A stretch of DNA of 64,000 bases. Origin: Litomosoides sigmodontis (taxonomy: Eukaryota; Nematoda; Chromadorea; Rhabditida; Onchocercidae). Shown in pieces: positions 39,889-56,344 of this stretch. The position numbers were made by a program, and so were the translations under genes. The notes below the pieces were generated by a model, which did not search any database, was not told where the DNA came from, and was given only the letters and a program-made list of their open reading frames with translations. The stretch is taken from positions 4,921,317 through 4,985,316 of the forward strand of contig OY718804.1 of NCBI GenBank assembly GCA_963070105.1. The letters run 5' to 3'. Every line of letters begins with the position of its first letter. Position 1 is the stretch's first letter.

Positions 39889-42800
39889 ATGGATGTTAAT
39901 GGCGATGAAATGAATTTGAAGAAGCAATCGCTGATATTTGCCATCGCCGTGAGTGAATTAATTAATTTTAAAATTCCTCCTCGCCTCTTAGTAGTCTGCC
40001 GTTTGCTATTGTAGCTGTGCAACTGAAAGCTTCAACGAGCAACTTGTCGCATATTACGACGTCGTACGGACAGAAACATTCAAATATTTTTGTTAGGTTG
40101 AAAGAAGATACTTTCACTTAACGGTCACTCAATGGCTACGAGTTAGTGTTTGCTTTTAAATTACATGATTGTTTTGTTTTGCATTTCTTTATTTCTGCTT
40201 AAATTTTAAACTTTCAGTTAAATAATTCTCTAACTGGTAAACGAGGAGTGAATCAACACTTCATTTCATTAAAAATAAATTTCTTATTAATCAAAGGCAT
40301 TATTCATTTTGCCTCATTAACAGTTACGAATGCTAATTTCGTGCTTGAGGTGTAATTAGCTAATTAACCAAAATGCAAAAACGTATTTTTGTGAATAAAA
40401 AATTATTTGAGAAAAAAGAAATTGAATAAATCATTTGCTCTTTAAGTGTAATATTTAATATTTGTGGGTATTTTAGATGAAGCAGAGATGAGGCAGACTG
40501 AGTTGGAGTATCGCATACTGAATTTAGATTTTAATGAGAAAAAGTTTACCGAATTGGAGAATTTACAAATTGCCGGTAGATTACAGGAAGTGAGCCGGAT
40601 TGCCAGCAAACATTTGGACAATAAGCATTTAATCCAGTACATTGCACGGTTCCGGAAACAGCAGGTTTTCTTTCTATTTGAAAATATCTCAAAAACTTCC
40701 CAACCAATTCATCAATTTAATTAACCCAAATTGAAAAATAATACTTTTGAGAAAATTAAATTCAATTTAGGAAATTAAAAAGAAATATGAAATGATAACT
40801 AGTCAGCACTGTTATTCGTATATGGACAGTGGCTATCGACTCATATATTATCGTATGAGCCATGTAATTTTGCAGTAATTTTTTACTTAATTAGCTATGT
40901 TTGCTTGTATTTACAGAATCGCTTAAATGCAGCAATTGCGGCTGTCGAAGCAAATCAGTTGAAAAAATTACGAAATTTACTTGACAGCGATTTAGTGGAA
41001 GCGAGAAATGCTAGAGATACCTTCTTTTACTTACTTTAACTACTTTGTGAACAGTTTTTTTTTTTAAATAATTTTTACAGTTAGTAAATTTCTGAAGCAT
41101 TGCTTTAGTTTCAAGAACTTTCCAGCGATGTTTTTCTTTCGGAAAATAATTTCTTACCTATAATTTCAGGCTTAAGCTTAATTCACGTTGCAGTATGTAA
41201 CGAACGTCATGAAATTGTTGAATATCTTGCAAGTGCTTTTCCAAAAAGCATCGACATTTTAGACGCGGTATTATCCGATCTAATTAATTGCATTAATTAA
41301 AATTCCCATTATTTCCAAATATTAAAAAAAAAAAGATTTCTCTACATTTTTGATTATATTCTATTACTAACAGTCACTATAATTTGTCTATAAGATTAAT
41401 TGCGATGAAAATAACTGTGATCGATCAATGGAAGGAGTTAATACTTGAAATAAGAGATGCAATGATTAATTTCAGTAATATAATTAAAAACATGATTAAT
41501 TAATTAATTAATTAAGGGCTTTTTAGGATGGTCGAGCAGCAGTACATTATGCAGCGACTCAAAAAAATGCAATTTATGATACATTGATTGATTGTGGCGC
41601 AGACAGTTCGCTTGCTGACAGTGTAAGTCTGCTTAATTATACAGGGTGCGCTAAAGCACGTGAAACGTGTGTTTTTTTTACGTGCAACGTACACGTTTAC
41701 TCATAAAAAAACATAGCAAAGAACTGAAATATTTTACTTATTTCCAATCAAATTCGGTAAATAAATTAAAAGTGAGCAGTGTAAAATATGCAATTGTGAA
41801 AACTTAGTTGCATTTACTTTTGCAGCAATAAGTTAATTTCAAAATGTTTGGTATTTGTTAGAAATTCAGATAATTTATGATATTTAAATGTCAAATGAGA
41901 AAAAAAACAGCTTAATGAGATGATTGCGCTATCGCTAGCTGAAACAAGTGGATATTAAACGTTTTCGAGTGCGCCGTTATTTTTTTTTTTTGCTGTTTGA
42001 AATAATTATATTTTCACTTCAATGAAATGCTAACAGTTTGAAAATTTTAGGTACTTTCATGGATTGTCTAATTGTTTAATTTGTTTTTCTTTAATTTCTA
42101 TTTTTATTTTTATTATTTATTTATTTGACTTATTTTTATGGATGTCTAATTGCAATTTGTCACATGAAATTTGAAAATATTACGAAAAAATGAAACGATT
42201 TTCAGTAAAATTTTAGATTGGCATAACAGCAGCTCAGTACCGTGAAAACGCCGACGCTACGATAACATCACCGCTGCTAACATCGAATTTGACTTTCAAG
42301 CATTGCTCGCTCACCGTAAATCCCTGTGATGTCGGTAAACACATTAGTGCCTTCACTTCAACTAATTACTTAATTAATTAATCAATTTAACTGAAATTTC
42401 TTAATAATTACAATCAGAAACAGACGCTTTCTAATCGCTCCTCTTTCATTTAATTATTGAAAAAAAAGGAATGGACGGAGGAAAAAATAAAAAATTCATA
42501 TGGAATTAATTCATTCTGTGTTTGCAATGATATATTTAGATGACTTTTTTGGAATTTTTTGGAATGGTTGTTTTTTAATTAATTTAATTAAATGCGTTGA
42601 AAAATGCTTACGAATAATTGTTTTGCTGTGTAACTGACACATAAAAATAATAGTAATAATGCAATCACTGAATTAAAAATTAAAGATTCCTACCGCAAAG
42701 TGATTCTAATTTGCAACAAAATTTCCACTCTTATTTTTCAAATTATTTAAAAAAAAATTTTCATTTCCGATGCTCCAAGCGAGTGTGAAGTGAATCGGTG

Positions 42801-45800
42801 GCTTGAAAATGGTAATGTGGAACAGTTGGAACAAGCTTTTCTTGATGGCCATGGTTATCTTCTGGCTGGTAAAATTTCAACCGATGCGGCCACAAACCAA
42901 TTGCTTAATGAGTTGTCTAAATACCAAGTAGTGTCGCTATCTTATTTAAAAAATTCACATTTTTATCTAAAATATTTTAATAAAATTTTAAAATTTTTGC
43001 TAAAATTTGCTAAGAGTTTCCTTTCAGGACAGAGTTGATCTAATTCATAGAGCGGTGGAAGAGGGTGATATCGATAAACTGATAGCACTGATCGACAACG
43101 ATAAGCTTCCTGTTGCGCGTGACAGACACGGCCAGTACTCTCTTTCGTTTCACTTAAAATTTTTATTGCATTCGGAGAAGCACTCCAACAATCTTTTGGG
43201 TTTGTGTAAATTGAGAAGCAATCAAACACTGCTAAATGCATTTTTGCATTTCAAAAATTGACTTTTCACTTAATTTTTTTAATTATATATTTAATTTTTA
43301 AAATGATAACTTTGACTAATAACAAAAGTTAAATTTATAATCTTTAGGTATGACACCTTTACATATGGCTGTACTGCACGGACAAACGAATATAGTTCGT
43401 TACTTGTTATCGAAGTATCCGCTCTGCGTTAATGCTGTCAATCATGTGATATTTTTAATTCTATTAATTCAAAAAAAAAAATGAATTTTGGAAAAGGAAA
43501 GCGTCTACTTGAGGAGAAAGCTATTCATTTTAGTGTATTTTGTGATTTTCAAACATCAAGCATTAAACAAGTGTTCGTTTGTAAATGATTTTACTATTGA
43601 AATTAGCAAAGTTTCTAGCTGTGAAAGATTTAATTTCAGACCGGTCGAACACCGTTGCATTATGCTTTCGCAAATCAAACTAGTCAATTTTTGGTAAAAT
43701 TGCTGCAAAAAGCTGGCGCCGATGAGTTTCTTGAAGATGAAGTCTTCAATTTAATTTAGTTTAATTTAGCTTAACTTCAATTTGCCTTAATTTACTACAT
43801 TCTTTCTTTATTAATTTTTCAAAATTTCATCTTACGGTGTCTATCAATTGTATTTTTTTATTCAGCTAGATGCTCTTCGAAAGTTATTAATTGAATTCGA
43901 CAGCCTGAATTCTGAATTAGCAATGAGTGCGATCAATTAATTGTTGGCTGCAACAATGAAAAATTTTGAAGTGATGGAAATTTGAATAAGTAATAGGGCA
44001 ATTGCAGTTTGGTCACATACCGCTGTATTATCAAAACAACGCGAGTGAGTTAGACACGGAGGAGATGGTCAAAGATCAGGACGAGATGGACGAGCTCATT
44101 ACAGGCGAAGTGAATGGACCACTTTTGCAAGGTAATTTACTTTTGCAGTTCGTTGCTCGGACATCGCTTCTCGCCAGCTGGTACTGCCGTTGAATTGAAG
44201 TGCTTTTGCTTTGTTTTGCAGACTTGGAAGAAAGCATTTCGGAATGGATCCGTACGGGTAATCTGAGAAAGCTAGATTGTCTGGTGCTAAACGGTTATGC
44301 AAATCTCTTGTTGTCCGGTGGAAGGGATGAAGTTGATGATCCGGAAATTCGTCATTTTCTGGAAGTGTTGCCGCAGTATAAGGTTAATTGCTCGGCGATT
44401 GCGTGCAGCTGAATTAATTGGTCATTTGCTGATTCAATGCAAATGAAAGAAAAAATTTCGAAGAAATGACATCCACTAATTTTTGTACTGCAAGTGTTAT
44501 TGCATTTTTTATTATTTTAGAATAAAATTAATGCAATTCATAAAGCTATCGAAGCAGGTGATTTACGATCAATTAAAGTCCTAATTGATCGAAAAAAAAT
44601 GGCATTTTGCCGTGACGCTTCTCATTTAACGCCGTTGCACAAAGCAATCGCTAAGGATCAAATTAAAATCGCTAAATTTTTGATCAAAAATTATCCGCAA
44701 GCAGCGAATGCAATGGATGAGGTATATTTGCACAAAAATTATTTCAATTATACATTTCTTAAGCTTACTGTTTTTAAGTCTTGCAAATGAATAATTTACA
44801 TACAATAGAGGATTTAAGTTGAATTTAATTAATGCAATTAGTACTTGTGTTACGTCATCTATCAATTATGGATGAAAAAGTTACGCACCGTCTTACCGAT
44901 CAACCAGTTAACTGCACTACTCTTCACGTCAATTAATTATTAAATGTTTGATTGTCGGCAGTCTTTTGAGTTTAATTATTTGCATTGCATTTTCCCATTA
45001 ATCATTAGAATAAGCGAACGCCACTTCATTATGCGGCGGCTTTATCCGACGGTGGATACATATATAAAATGATGCGTAATGTTGGAGCCGATCCGAACGT
45101 TTCTGACTGTGTACGTTAACATTTTGAAATTTTTTGGGACAAAAGTTTGCCGATAATTAGCACTATCAACAGGAAAGAGACGTAGTAAATTGCTTTTTCG
45201 ACGATTGCTAAATTTCATTGATAAATTTATTGGTTCGTATGATTGTAATGCAAACATATGAAAGTAGTTTCAAAATTCATTGTCAATAATTTTTAAATTT
45301 TCTAATTTCAAATTCAAAATTTCCATTGCGTGATTATTAATAACGAATTGCGGAAATTAATTGCTTTCAGAATGGTCGAAGACCGAGTTACTATCTGAGA
45401 AATGCCGAACAAATTGATTTTAAAGCAGTTGATATGAACAGGGAAATCATTTTGGAGGAGGCAATTGACTTATTGTATTTTACTCAAATCATATAAAATG
45501 TGATTTAAATTTTAGTTATTTAAGTAATGCAGCGATGGATAGCTTTATTTTAAAAGAAACGTGAGGTTTTTTTAACGTTTTTATTGCAATAATATCGCTT
45601 CAGTGATCTATTAATTCGAGTGATCTTTTCATAAAAAAATACTTATTTTTTCATTTAAATTCATAAATTAAATCTTTATTTAATTAAATTAATATTTTTC
45701 AAGGAAATTTATGTTTTTTACAGATCAATCGTAGCCGTGTAACGTCGTCTTACTTGGAATCAAATATCAATCAGTGGCTTCAGGACGGCAATATTGGTAA

Positions 45801-48221
45801 ATTGGAGCAATTGGTACTTTCAGGATGTGGTGATTTACTTTTCGGTCATACAACAAGTAATACAAACTCAAAAAATTTCCTCGACTACCTCAGTACTTAT
45901 ATGGTAATAATTATTATCTCACATTTACCATAATTAATTATCATAGCACACTTATCGCAATTCATTCAAATGTTACCTCAAACATTTCAATAAATTCATC
46001 GTTGAATTAAGCTATCATATCACAGCTGCATTACATGTTGCATTTAAATTTTAAAACACTTTCCTCTTTATGCAATCAACGTATTAGTTAAAATTATTTC
46101 CAAGCAATAAATTGCTATAAATTAAGTTTGTCTTCCATCTTTCTCTCTCTCTCTCTCTCTCTCTCCCAAAGTTTGTTTGACTTTGTAAAAAGTCCTTTTT
46201 TGTTCACAAATCAAAGTGGAAAGTTTGCATAATTCCGTCGCAGCATTCCCCTTCTTCCGCTCACATCTCCTCAATACCAACAGCGACCGCTTCTAGTTTC
46301 TTCGCTTTCTTTTTATTTTCCTTCCTACTAGAACAATGTGTGCCACTCATGTCAACTCTGCAAGGTCGACCCTCTCCCTCTCTTCTTCCTTTTATTTCAT
46401 TTTTTTTCCTTTTTGAAAAAAAGGCCATTCCCTTTTCAAAAGAGGCAAGTCATTCATGCACTTTTCCATCTTTCTTTCTCTTTCTTTAAATTGCAAAAAA
46501 AAAAGAAAATATTTGGTGGAAAAAATTAGCTTATAATTTATTCACTTTCATTTTACAACATAAATCACTGTAGCAAAGGCAGGAAAATTGTACATTTATT
46601 AAGAAAGAGGGTAAAGTAAAATATTGAAAAACTAAAAATTATTGCTTTTACGATAAGTTATTGGCTTTGTAAGAGGAAAAACAAAACGGCCATTTTACCA
46701 ATTTATTACTATAATTAACTGTTCCATAAATTGCAATGAATTAAAATGTAAAATGTAACTTAAGATAATTTAGAAAATTTCAGGCAAAAATTGATGAAAT
46801 TCATTTAGCAATTAAAGAAGGTGACCTAAAACGTGCAAAGGAATTAATTAGCTCGAAGAAATTAGCGATTGGACGAAATCGACTTGGACATACGCCACTT
46901 CACACGGCAATTATTTATGAACAGACTAAAATAATCCGTTTTATCGTATCGAACTTTGCTTCTGCACTGAATGCTTCTGATTATGTAAGCCATCTAATGT
47001 AATTTAATATAAATTTAATCTTAAATATTACACATTTTGATGTTTGAAATTAAGCGATTGCAATGTTTAAGAATAAGCGTACACCGATGCATTATGCGGC
47101 TGCTACACGTGATGGAGGACATTACATGAAAATCCTAATTAAGGCTGGCGCTGATGCAAATGCATTAGATGATGTAATAATTTCAGTTTACGTTTCTCCC
47201 TTAAATTTCATTTTAAAAGACTAAAATTTCAAAAAATTGCTTTAAAACGAAAAATGTTAAAATTTAAAGCGCCAAAAACGGATGATAGTAGTAAGCGCAA
47301 TGATAATAACACTAATGATAATGATAATAACAATGATGATTAATAATAATTAATGACAATAATAGTAATGAAATGTCTTTTATTCAATTGATTTTCATCC
47401 TATTTTTTTGAAAAAAGTTTTCAGAAAGGTCACGCGCCACATTATTATAGTACTAACAATATAATTAATTTGGAGTTGTTGAGAGGGACTGATAATAACG
47501 AGAGCAATATTGATATCTCAGAGAGCTTCATTTTCCAACAATCTATGTCACACGTTGATTACGCATCAAGCAGTGACTCATCGTCTGTTATGACGTACGA
47601 TATCAATCAATTAATCAAAAGCTATCGGCGTTTGATCGTTAAATTCTAAGTTTTCAACTGTCATTATTATTAATGATTTTTAGTTCGTTCAGTTCCCACA
47701 TATATTGCTCTTTTTAATTTATTACTATACTTTGCAGATTGCTATTTGCATAAAGCAAAATAGCTGGCAGAATTTTTTAAATTTCAAATTTAAGTTCATC
47801 GGATGTGTCAACGAGTGGCAGAGAGGATGAATTAGATGGGTGTAAATTCGAATATGATATATCAAATGAGACGGCAGCACCGATATTAGAAAATAATGCT
47901 ATTTATTTAGCAAGAAGTGTTGCACCGGTGCTAACAGAAGCGCTTTCAGAGGTATTCTTTTGCTGTAAATTTATTCTCCTTTCTTCTAGCAAATAATTTC
48001 TCAAGTTTTTAAAATTTGAATTTATATTTTTTGAGTGAAAAAATGCGAGAATTATTAAATTTTCCTTTTTTCGACTTCACAGATTTTGAAATATTTATTA
48101 AAAGAAAGGGATACGGTATGATGTGAAGTATTCCTTAAAGGTACTGCTGCAGCGACCAATTGATCCAATCATTTTCATTGCTAATTGGCTCACTCAGTAC
48201 CGTCAGAGCAATCCACAATGA
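39889..48221 (+). CDS. Four-module ankyrin-repeat protein with C-terminal Dpy-30 motif
   Basis: Family membership of the whole protein was not recognised. Model: 39889-39952 (tentative), 40477-40664, 40771-40863, 40917-41016, 41170-41267, 41527-41622, 42217-42334, 42791-42927, 43028-43130, 43348-43445, 43640-43741, 44008-44131, 44222-44382, 44521-44721, 45009-45110, 45371-45460, 45724-45903, 46784-46984, 47072-47173, 47425-47594, 47795-47951, 48141-48221; about 921 residues. Four modules repeat the pattern IHxAIxxGD...TPLHxAV...RTPLHYAA...GADxNxxD...GxxPxYY; modules 2-4 are preceded by a head like WLxxGNxxxLExLVLxG. The end (SVAPVLTEALSEVLLQ, RPIDPIIFIANWL) matches the Dpy-30 dimerisation motif without gaps, which docks onto amphipathic helices in chromatin and ciliary complexes. 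The donors at 43131 (GC), 45461 (GC) and 41017 (AT) are non-canonical. If exon 1 is wrong, translation could start at ATG 40488. Confidence 0.75.
46141..46166. repeat. (CT)n microsatellite
   Basis: Pure CT dinucleotide run in the 880-base intron 45904-46783, at the head of a longer pyrimidine-rich stretch reaching about 46500. Confidence 0.9.
48083..48115 (+). other. Possible 33-nt cassette exon in the ankyrin/Dpy-30 gene
   Basis: A CTTCACAG acceptor and a G|GTATGA donor bound 33 bases that are in phase with both neighbouring exons (47951 and 48141) and encode ILKYLLKERDT. Including it would insert 11 residues into the Dpy-30 motif, which aligns perfectly without it. It may be a regulated exon or a chance pair of splice-like sites. 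Confidence 0.35.
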
Positions 48222-48853
48222 TAGCAATAATACATTAAGTGATAATCATATGGTAATCATTCACTCATTCAATAGATTCTATTAATAGAATTTCACGAAT
48301 TTCACCTTTAGCAAGGCGAACCTAAATTTTAAACAATTAATGGAAATGAAAATTTGAAATTTTTTTTATTTGCTTCATCTTTTCAGGAAACTTTGCAATC
48401 ACAGTCTAAGTTTAAATTTCATGACAACTTAGGAAATGCATAAATTTTTTTTTTGAAAAAATCAAATTGTGAAGCATACGCATTTTCACAAAATAAATTC
48501 CACCTCAACTGAAATAATATTTATACTTCCAATAAATTGTAAATTGTGTCGGATAAGTAAAAAAAGTGAATGGAACAATTTTTGTGCAACAAAAAAAAAT
48601 ACAAAATTAATTATTAAAATTCATGAGAAAAAGCAAAATCACATCAGGTAAGTGTCATCGAAATTTCTCTTCTTAGCAATACTACTTTATTAGCGTACAA
48701 TCAATTATGATTTTCAATTTATCGTTTAATTTCAAACAAAGAACTTGGCTTACAAGATGTTGAACTTTTTTCACAGTTCAGCTATCACAAACAAATTACG
48801 TAATAAATGCCAAAAAAAAATTTGCACAAAGAAATTAGTGTAATGAAGTGACA
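48222..48853. other. Convergent intergenic region (ankyrin gene / lin-48 3' ends)
   Basis: 632 bases holding the two 3' UTRs. A short plus-strand open frame (48469-48651) is AT-rich with no family similarity and was not accepted as a gene. Confidence 0.6.
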
Positions 48854-51993
<3,140 letters not shown>

Positions 51994-54339
51994 TGTTGGA
52001 ATACATGTAGCAATGTTTTGCTAGTGCAGCCTCATCAACGATTATTTCTGATTATATCGAATTTATTAGGTAGTTAATTAAATGTGATACGCGATCAACA
52101 GTACACTGCTACTGACAGAGTTCTTGCAAATTTAGCATCTGGAAAGGTATGGCTGTAAAATAATTATTAATGAAAACAATGAAATAGTATTTATTGATGA
52201 ATATGTGGGGAAAATTACGTAGGCAATTGTCAATTTGCTAGATGAGTATTAAGAACTAAGTTAACTAAGATTTATCCAAATTTTCTTATTTAATTCATTA
52301 AGCAATTACTGCTAAGTAAGTTTTCTCCAATTTGTCTGATTTGCAGCAGAAACCTCTATGCTCATGGGAAATTTAAAACTACCTAAAAAGGGCACTGCTA
52401 TTTTTCGCGTTGATCGGTTAATCAGTTAAATGACAAAATATAATTCAAACCGCTTTATGCAACAGTAGTGAATTGAAACGGCGCTGAACAGTATTTATTT
52501 GCAAAGAAACAGACAATGGGGAAGGAGGGGAGTGAATCCGGTTTACCGGAGAGTACTAACATCGCTGAAAGAACATCAGTCACTCCCTCCTCCCACTCAT
52601 TCTTTCATCACTGTATCATAAAATACCGTACCATAATGGATGCAATTGTCTTATCAAACAGCCAATTGATCAGCCAATTCATCCAACTTTTTTTCCCTTT
52701 TTTCCTTTCAAAATTAAATAATAGCAAATAACACGATAATTTCGCATTTTTTTCTTTTTAATTTCTATAGAAAAATAGGAACATAAAATGCGATGAAACA
52801 GATAGTTATTATTTGCTGTCTAAGTGTGTGGAAGTTAAAGAATAATATTTGTTTTAAAAATGGTAAAATTGAGGTTAGAGATGAGAGCAGTGATGATTAT
52901 TCAATGAAGCATTGCAAAATTATTGGATGAAAAAGAGAAAGAGAACTGATGAAATATGTGCGTGTAGAGAGAGAGAGGGAGGCAATAGATTGCAATGGTA
53001 GGAGGATACGGTAATGAGGAACGATAAGTGCCTCATAGACAATTCTAATGCACTACTTTAATGGGTTTTTATGGTAAGCATTAATGCACGGATGGTTGCA
53101 TGGCAATTATTCGAAGCATAAATTTGTAAATTAATCCTTCAATGTGAGAAACGATCGCTGAGATGGAAGGGAAGTGAAGCTTTGAAGCTTTCGCTTGTCG
53201 GAACACTCCTTCCGCATCAATCAGCAACACGGCTATTTTGGGCTTTCCGCTTTCAAGCTAACAGTATGCTTCAGCCATTCTCGAAATTTCATTTTTCTTC
53301 CAAAATTGCCATTTCGAATGAATTGGCAACTTACTGTTATCTGAATTGGACTCTACTAGCAACTACTGTAGCGAATTTTGACGTGCGCTTTGACGTATTC
53401 TACGCTCTCTCTGGCCTAATTTTATATAATTTTACAAATTTATTTTTTAATTAATATGCCCATAGCTTAATGTGATATGTGGATTCCTGTCTATCGTCTT
53501 CTTCTAGCAGTGATGTTTTCATTTTCGCGTTGTCCGTTGTTTGTATTTGAAAGTATGCTTGCCTGACAATTTTAAACGTTACTAAAAGTAAAAATTTTTT
53601 TTTCAACAAAGTTAGTGTGAAGATAAAAATCTGTCAAAAATTTGAGTGCCAGTAGAAGAGCTCTGTGATAAACAATTATCATTTTACGTTGACATTTTTA
53701 CCAAAAGCAATTTTACCGCATGAGAGAGAAAAGGAACATTTAGTTTTTGCTTTAAAGTATGCATTGGACTTAATTATGGACGACCGCGAGCTGCCAAATT
53801 TCATTTCATCTTCTATTCATAAATTATTCAACTATTTCGTAGATAAAAAAAATTTCATAATTAAAAAAATATAGTGTGATAATTAATTGCTGATGAAATA
53901 TTTTGAAGATAAAGATTTGCACAACTTTATAGTTAAATTAATTATTGCAATGAAGTACATGGGCAGCGATAACTCAAAATTTTCGATGAAATAATCTTTG
54001 AATTCCTTCTATCATTCCCTCTCATATAAAATTATTCACTCGAAATTCGTAAAATTTGACGAAAAAAGTGTCAATTTTCAACTTGACCTTGAAAATTTGG
54101 TCAAATTAGCAAAGGATGAGGATAATTGCGGTAGCATTACTGAACGATATTTACAATACACGAAAGATGATGATGAGAAGTAGAGGAGGCAAGAGAGGAC
54201 GTGTAATAAGTAACGACTGGAGCGGAAGTGTAAAGGACACGAGGATAAACGAGGAACTTTTAAGTGATGAAAGAAAGGGGAAAAGAAAGGAAGAAAAAGA
54301 GGAAATATAAATTAACGATGAGTTAAGGTAACATAAGGT

Positions 54340-54368
54340 ATGTGTGTGTGCGTGTGTATGTGTGTATA
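54340..54368. repeat. (TG)n simple repeat
   Basis: TG run with single CG and TA interruptions, in the gene-poor region upstream of lin-48. Confidence 0.9.
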
Positions 54369-54701
54369 TTGGAGGTGAACCGATCAAAGGAAAGGTTTCC
54401 GTTCAAGTAGTACTTTACCGCCACACAACAACCGAATAATAATAGGCGTAACGATAGTCATATTGAAAAATTTGATCGTAGTTGGAGTGGACAAAAGGAA
54501 AGTTTTCAGGACATTGGTGTAACCTTGAAGAAAGTCCTTTTCAAGCAATATGTGTATAATGAGATGCGAGATGAAATGAAATGATAGCATTATGCATCCG
54601 TTTGATTTGCACATTTATGCTAATATTTGATATAACTTGCAAGGATTACATTTTAACTTAATTAAATTAACACTAAAAATGCATGTGTGTGCATGGAAGT
54701 A

Positions 54702-54720
54702 AGAGAGAGAGAGAGACAGA
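54702..54720. repeat. (AG)n simple repeat
   Basis: Short AG dinucleotide run ending in GACAGA. Confidence 0.85.
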
Positions 54721-55297
54721 AAGATAGGATTAAGCAGTAAACTGTTGCAGTGATATTCTTACCACTACAAATTTATTGTCTCTTAGAAGAGAATATGAGA
54801 CTGTAAAATTAAAATAAAAATAACAATGGATAGAAGGCATTTAAAATGAAATTAAAACGACTTAGGTATGAATGAAATTGTGAAATATTGTAAAATTTTC
54901 AATGATAACAACAATTGAAGAGGGCAATAATTAAAAAATTACCGATGGTTGCGCATTTCAGTGTGCAAATAATTATTTAAATAAATTAATTTTTTGTTTT
55001 TATTTTAGCTGAACGAAAATATTAGTTTACTGCCATTCATTTTTACTATAATTTTTTTATAAAATTTGATGAAATTAAGAATGTAAATTTAAAGATAAAT
55101 TATCCGTGCAAATGTTTCATTTTAAATGAAATACATGCATTAATTACGATTGCATTGAAAGTTTAAACTATAAAAAGTAGTAAAAAGTAAGTGATAAATT
55201 AATCCAATATCATTAACAATACCCACTCCTATCACATTACCCATCGTTATTACCATAATTACCTGTCACATTGAGTTATACGATTAAGCATTTAAGT

Positions 55298-55322
55298 ACA
55301 CACACACACACACACACACACA
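55298..55322. repeat. (CA)n microsatellite
   Basis: Pure CA run of about 25 bases. Confidence 0.92.
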
Positions 55323-56245
55323 ACTACCGCACACATGGAGAGACTCGCAGATGCGCACACATCGATTTCAAAAAGTTTTGTCAATCTTATGGCACACGCA
55401 AAGGGCGCAAGTTGGGTACTTCCATTCATTCATTCGTCACTTCTCCTCCCAATGAACCGTATCAATGGGATACAATAATCCAATCCAATCAGTGAGTGAT
55501 ATTACTCAATCCTATTACTGTCCGTATTAAATAGCACGAAATAAATTGAATTTTGTGAAATATCAAAAGTTTTCATGATCGCAGTATTGAATTGAAAGAT
55601 AGGAATCTGAAATTAAAAACATTTTTAATTCAAAATTCTTGATTTTTTATAAAATGAAAATTTCTAACAACATAATCGTCTCCTTTTCCATTTCAGCACT
55701 TTGAAGTTTTTTTTCGCTGTTTGGCAAGCTATTCTAATTTCTTAAAACTTCATAAAGCAATTTGGTAAAACTAAAAAAAAAAAAGGGATAAGAATTTTGA
55801 GGTTGTTTTTTTTTCGCCGACATTTTTAATAAGCAAAAAGAACACTTAAAAAAGGAAATTATCACTTACTGTTCTTTCCCCTTCAGTTTCAAATTTGTTT
55901 GTTTAATTACAAGCAATAAAGTTTTTATTGTTTTATTTATGGTCGAGGACACGAACCATTTACTTGATCACTCACTCTCCCTGAATTTGGATGGGCATAA
56001 CGACATGGCCGACATTTTTTTAGCCAAAATAATTTTTCCTTCAATTCTTTGTTTAATTTAAAAAAAATAAATTTTTGAAATTCAAACAAATGTAGAAACT
56101 TGAAAGTAAGTAGGAAAAAATAGTGAAAAATTGGAAAGTAACTGAGAAAAAATGTAATTTTACTAAAAATATTATGCCTTTCTTTTTTCCCTTCTCCCTT
56201 TCTCTCTCCCTTTGCCTCCATCTCTTCTTTTCTTTTTTATTACAG

Positions 56246-56344
56246 ATCTTAGAGGACTGTCTACTACAATGGTGCTTGTTAGAAGAGACACTTGAAAAAG
56301 TCTTGAAGTGCTACTATAGCGTCCTTTGTGTTACTCTTCCATGA
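56246..56344 (+). other. Exon-like stretch after a strong acceptor (orphan)
   Basis: A roughly 75-base pyrimidine-rich tract ends in TTTTTTATTACAG and is followed by 32 open codons (ILEDCLLQWCLLEETLEKV...) and a TGA. It looks like a last exon, but no partner exon, ATG or known family was found. It may be chance. Confidence 0.25.

Noticed and set aside
48469..48651. 60-codon plus-strand open frame after the ankyrin gene
   Set aside because: Lys/Asn/Ile-rich frame typical of AT-rich noncoding DNA, between two 3' UTRs.
53182..53454. 90-codon plus-strand open frame in the gene-poor region
   Set aside because: No splice context or similarity, ordinary AT-rich composition; such lengths occur by chance.
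53998..54310. Overlapping open frames with acidic and basic runs (also open on the minus strand)
   Set aside because: Low-complexity purine-rich DNA; open on both strands, no recognisable protein.
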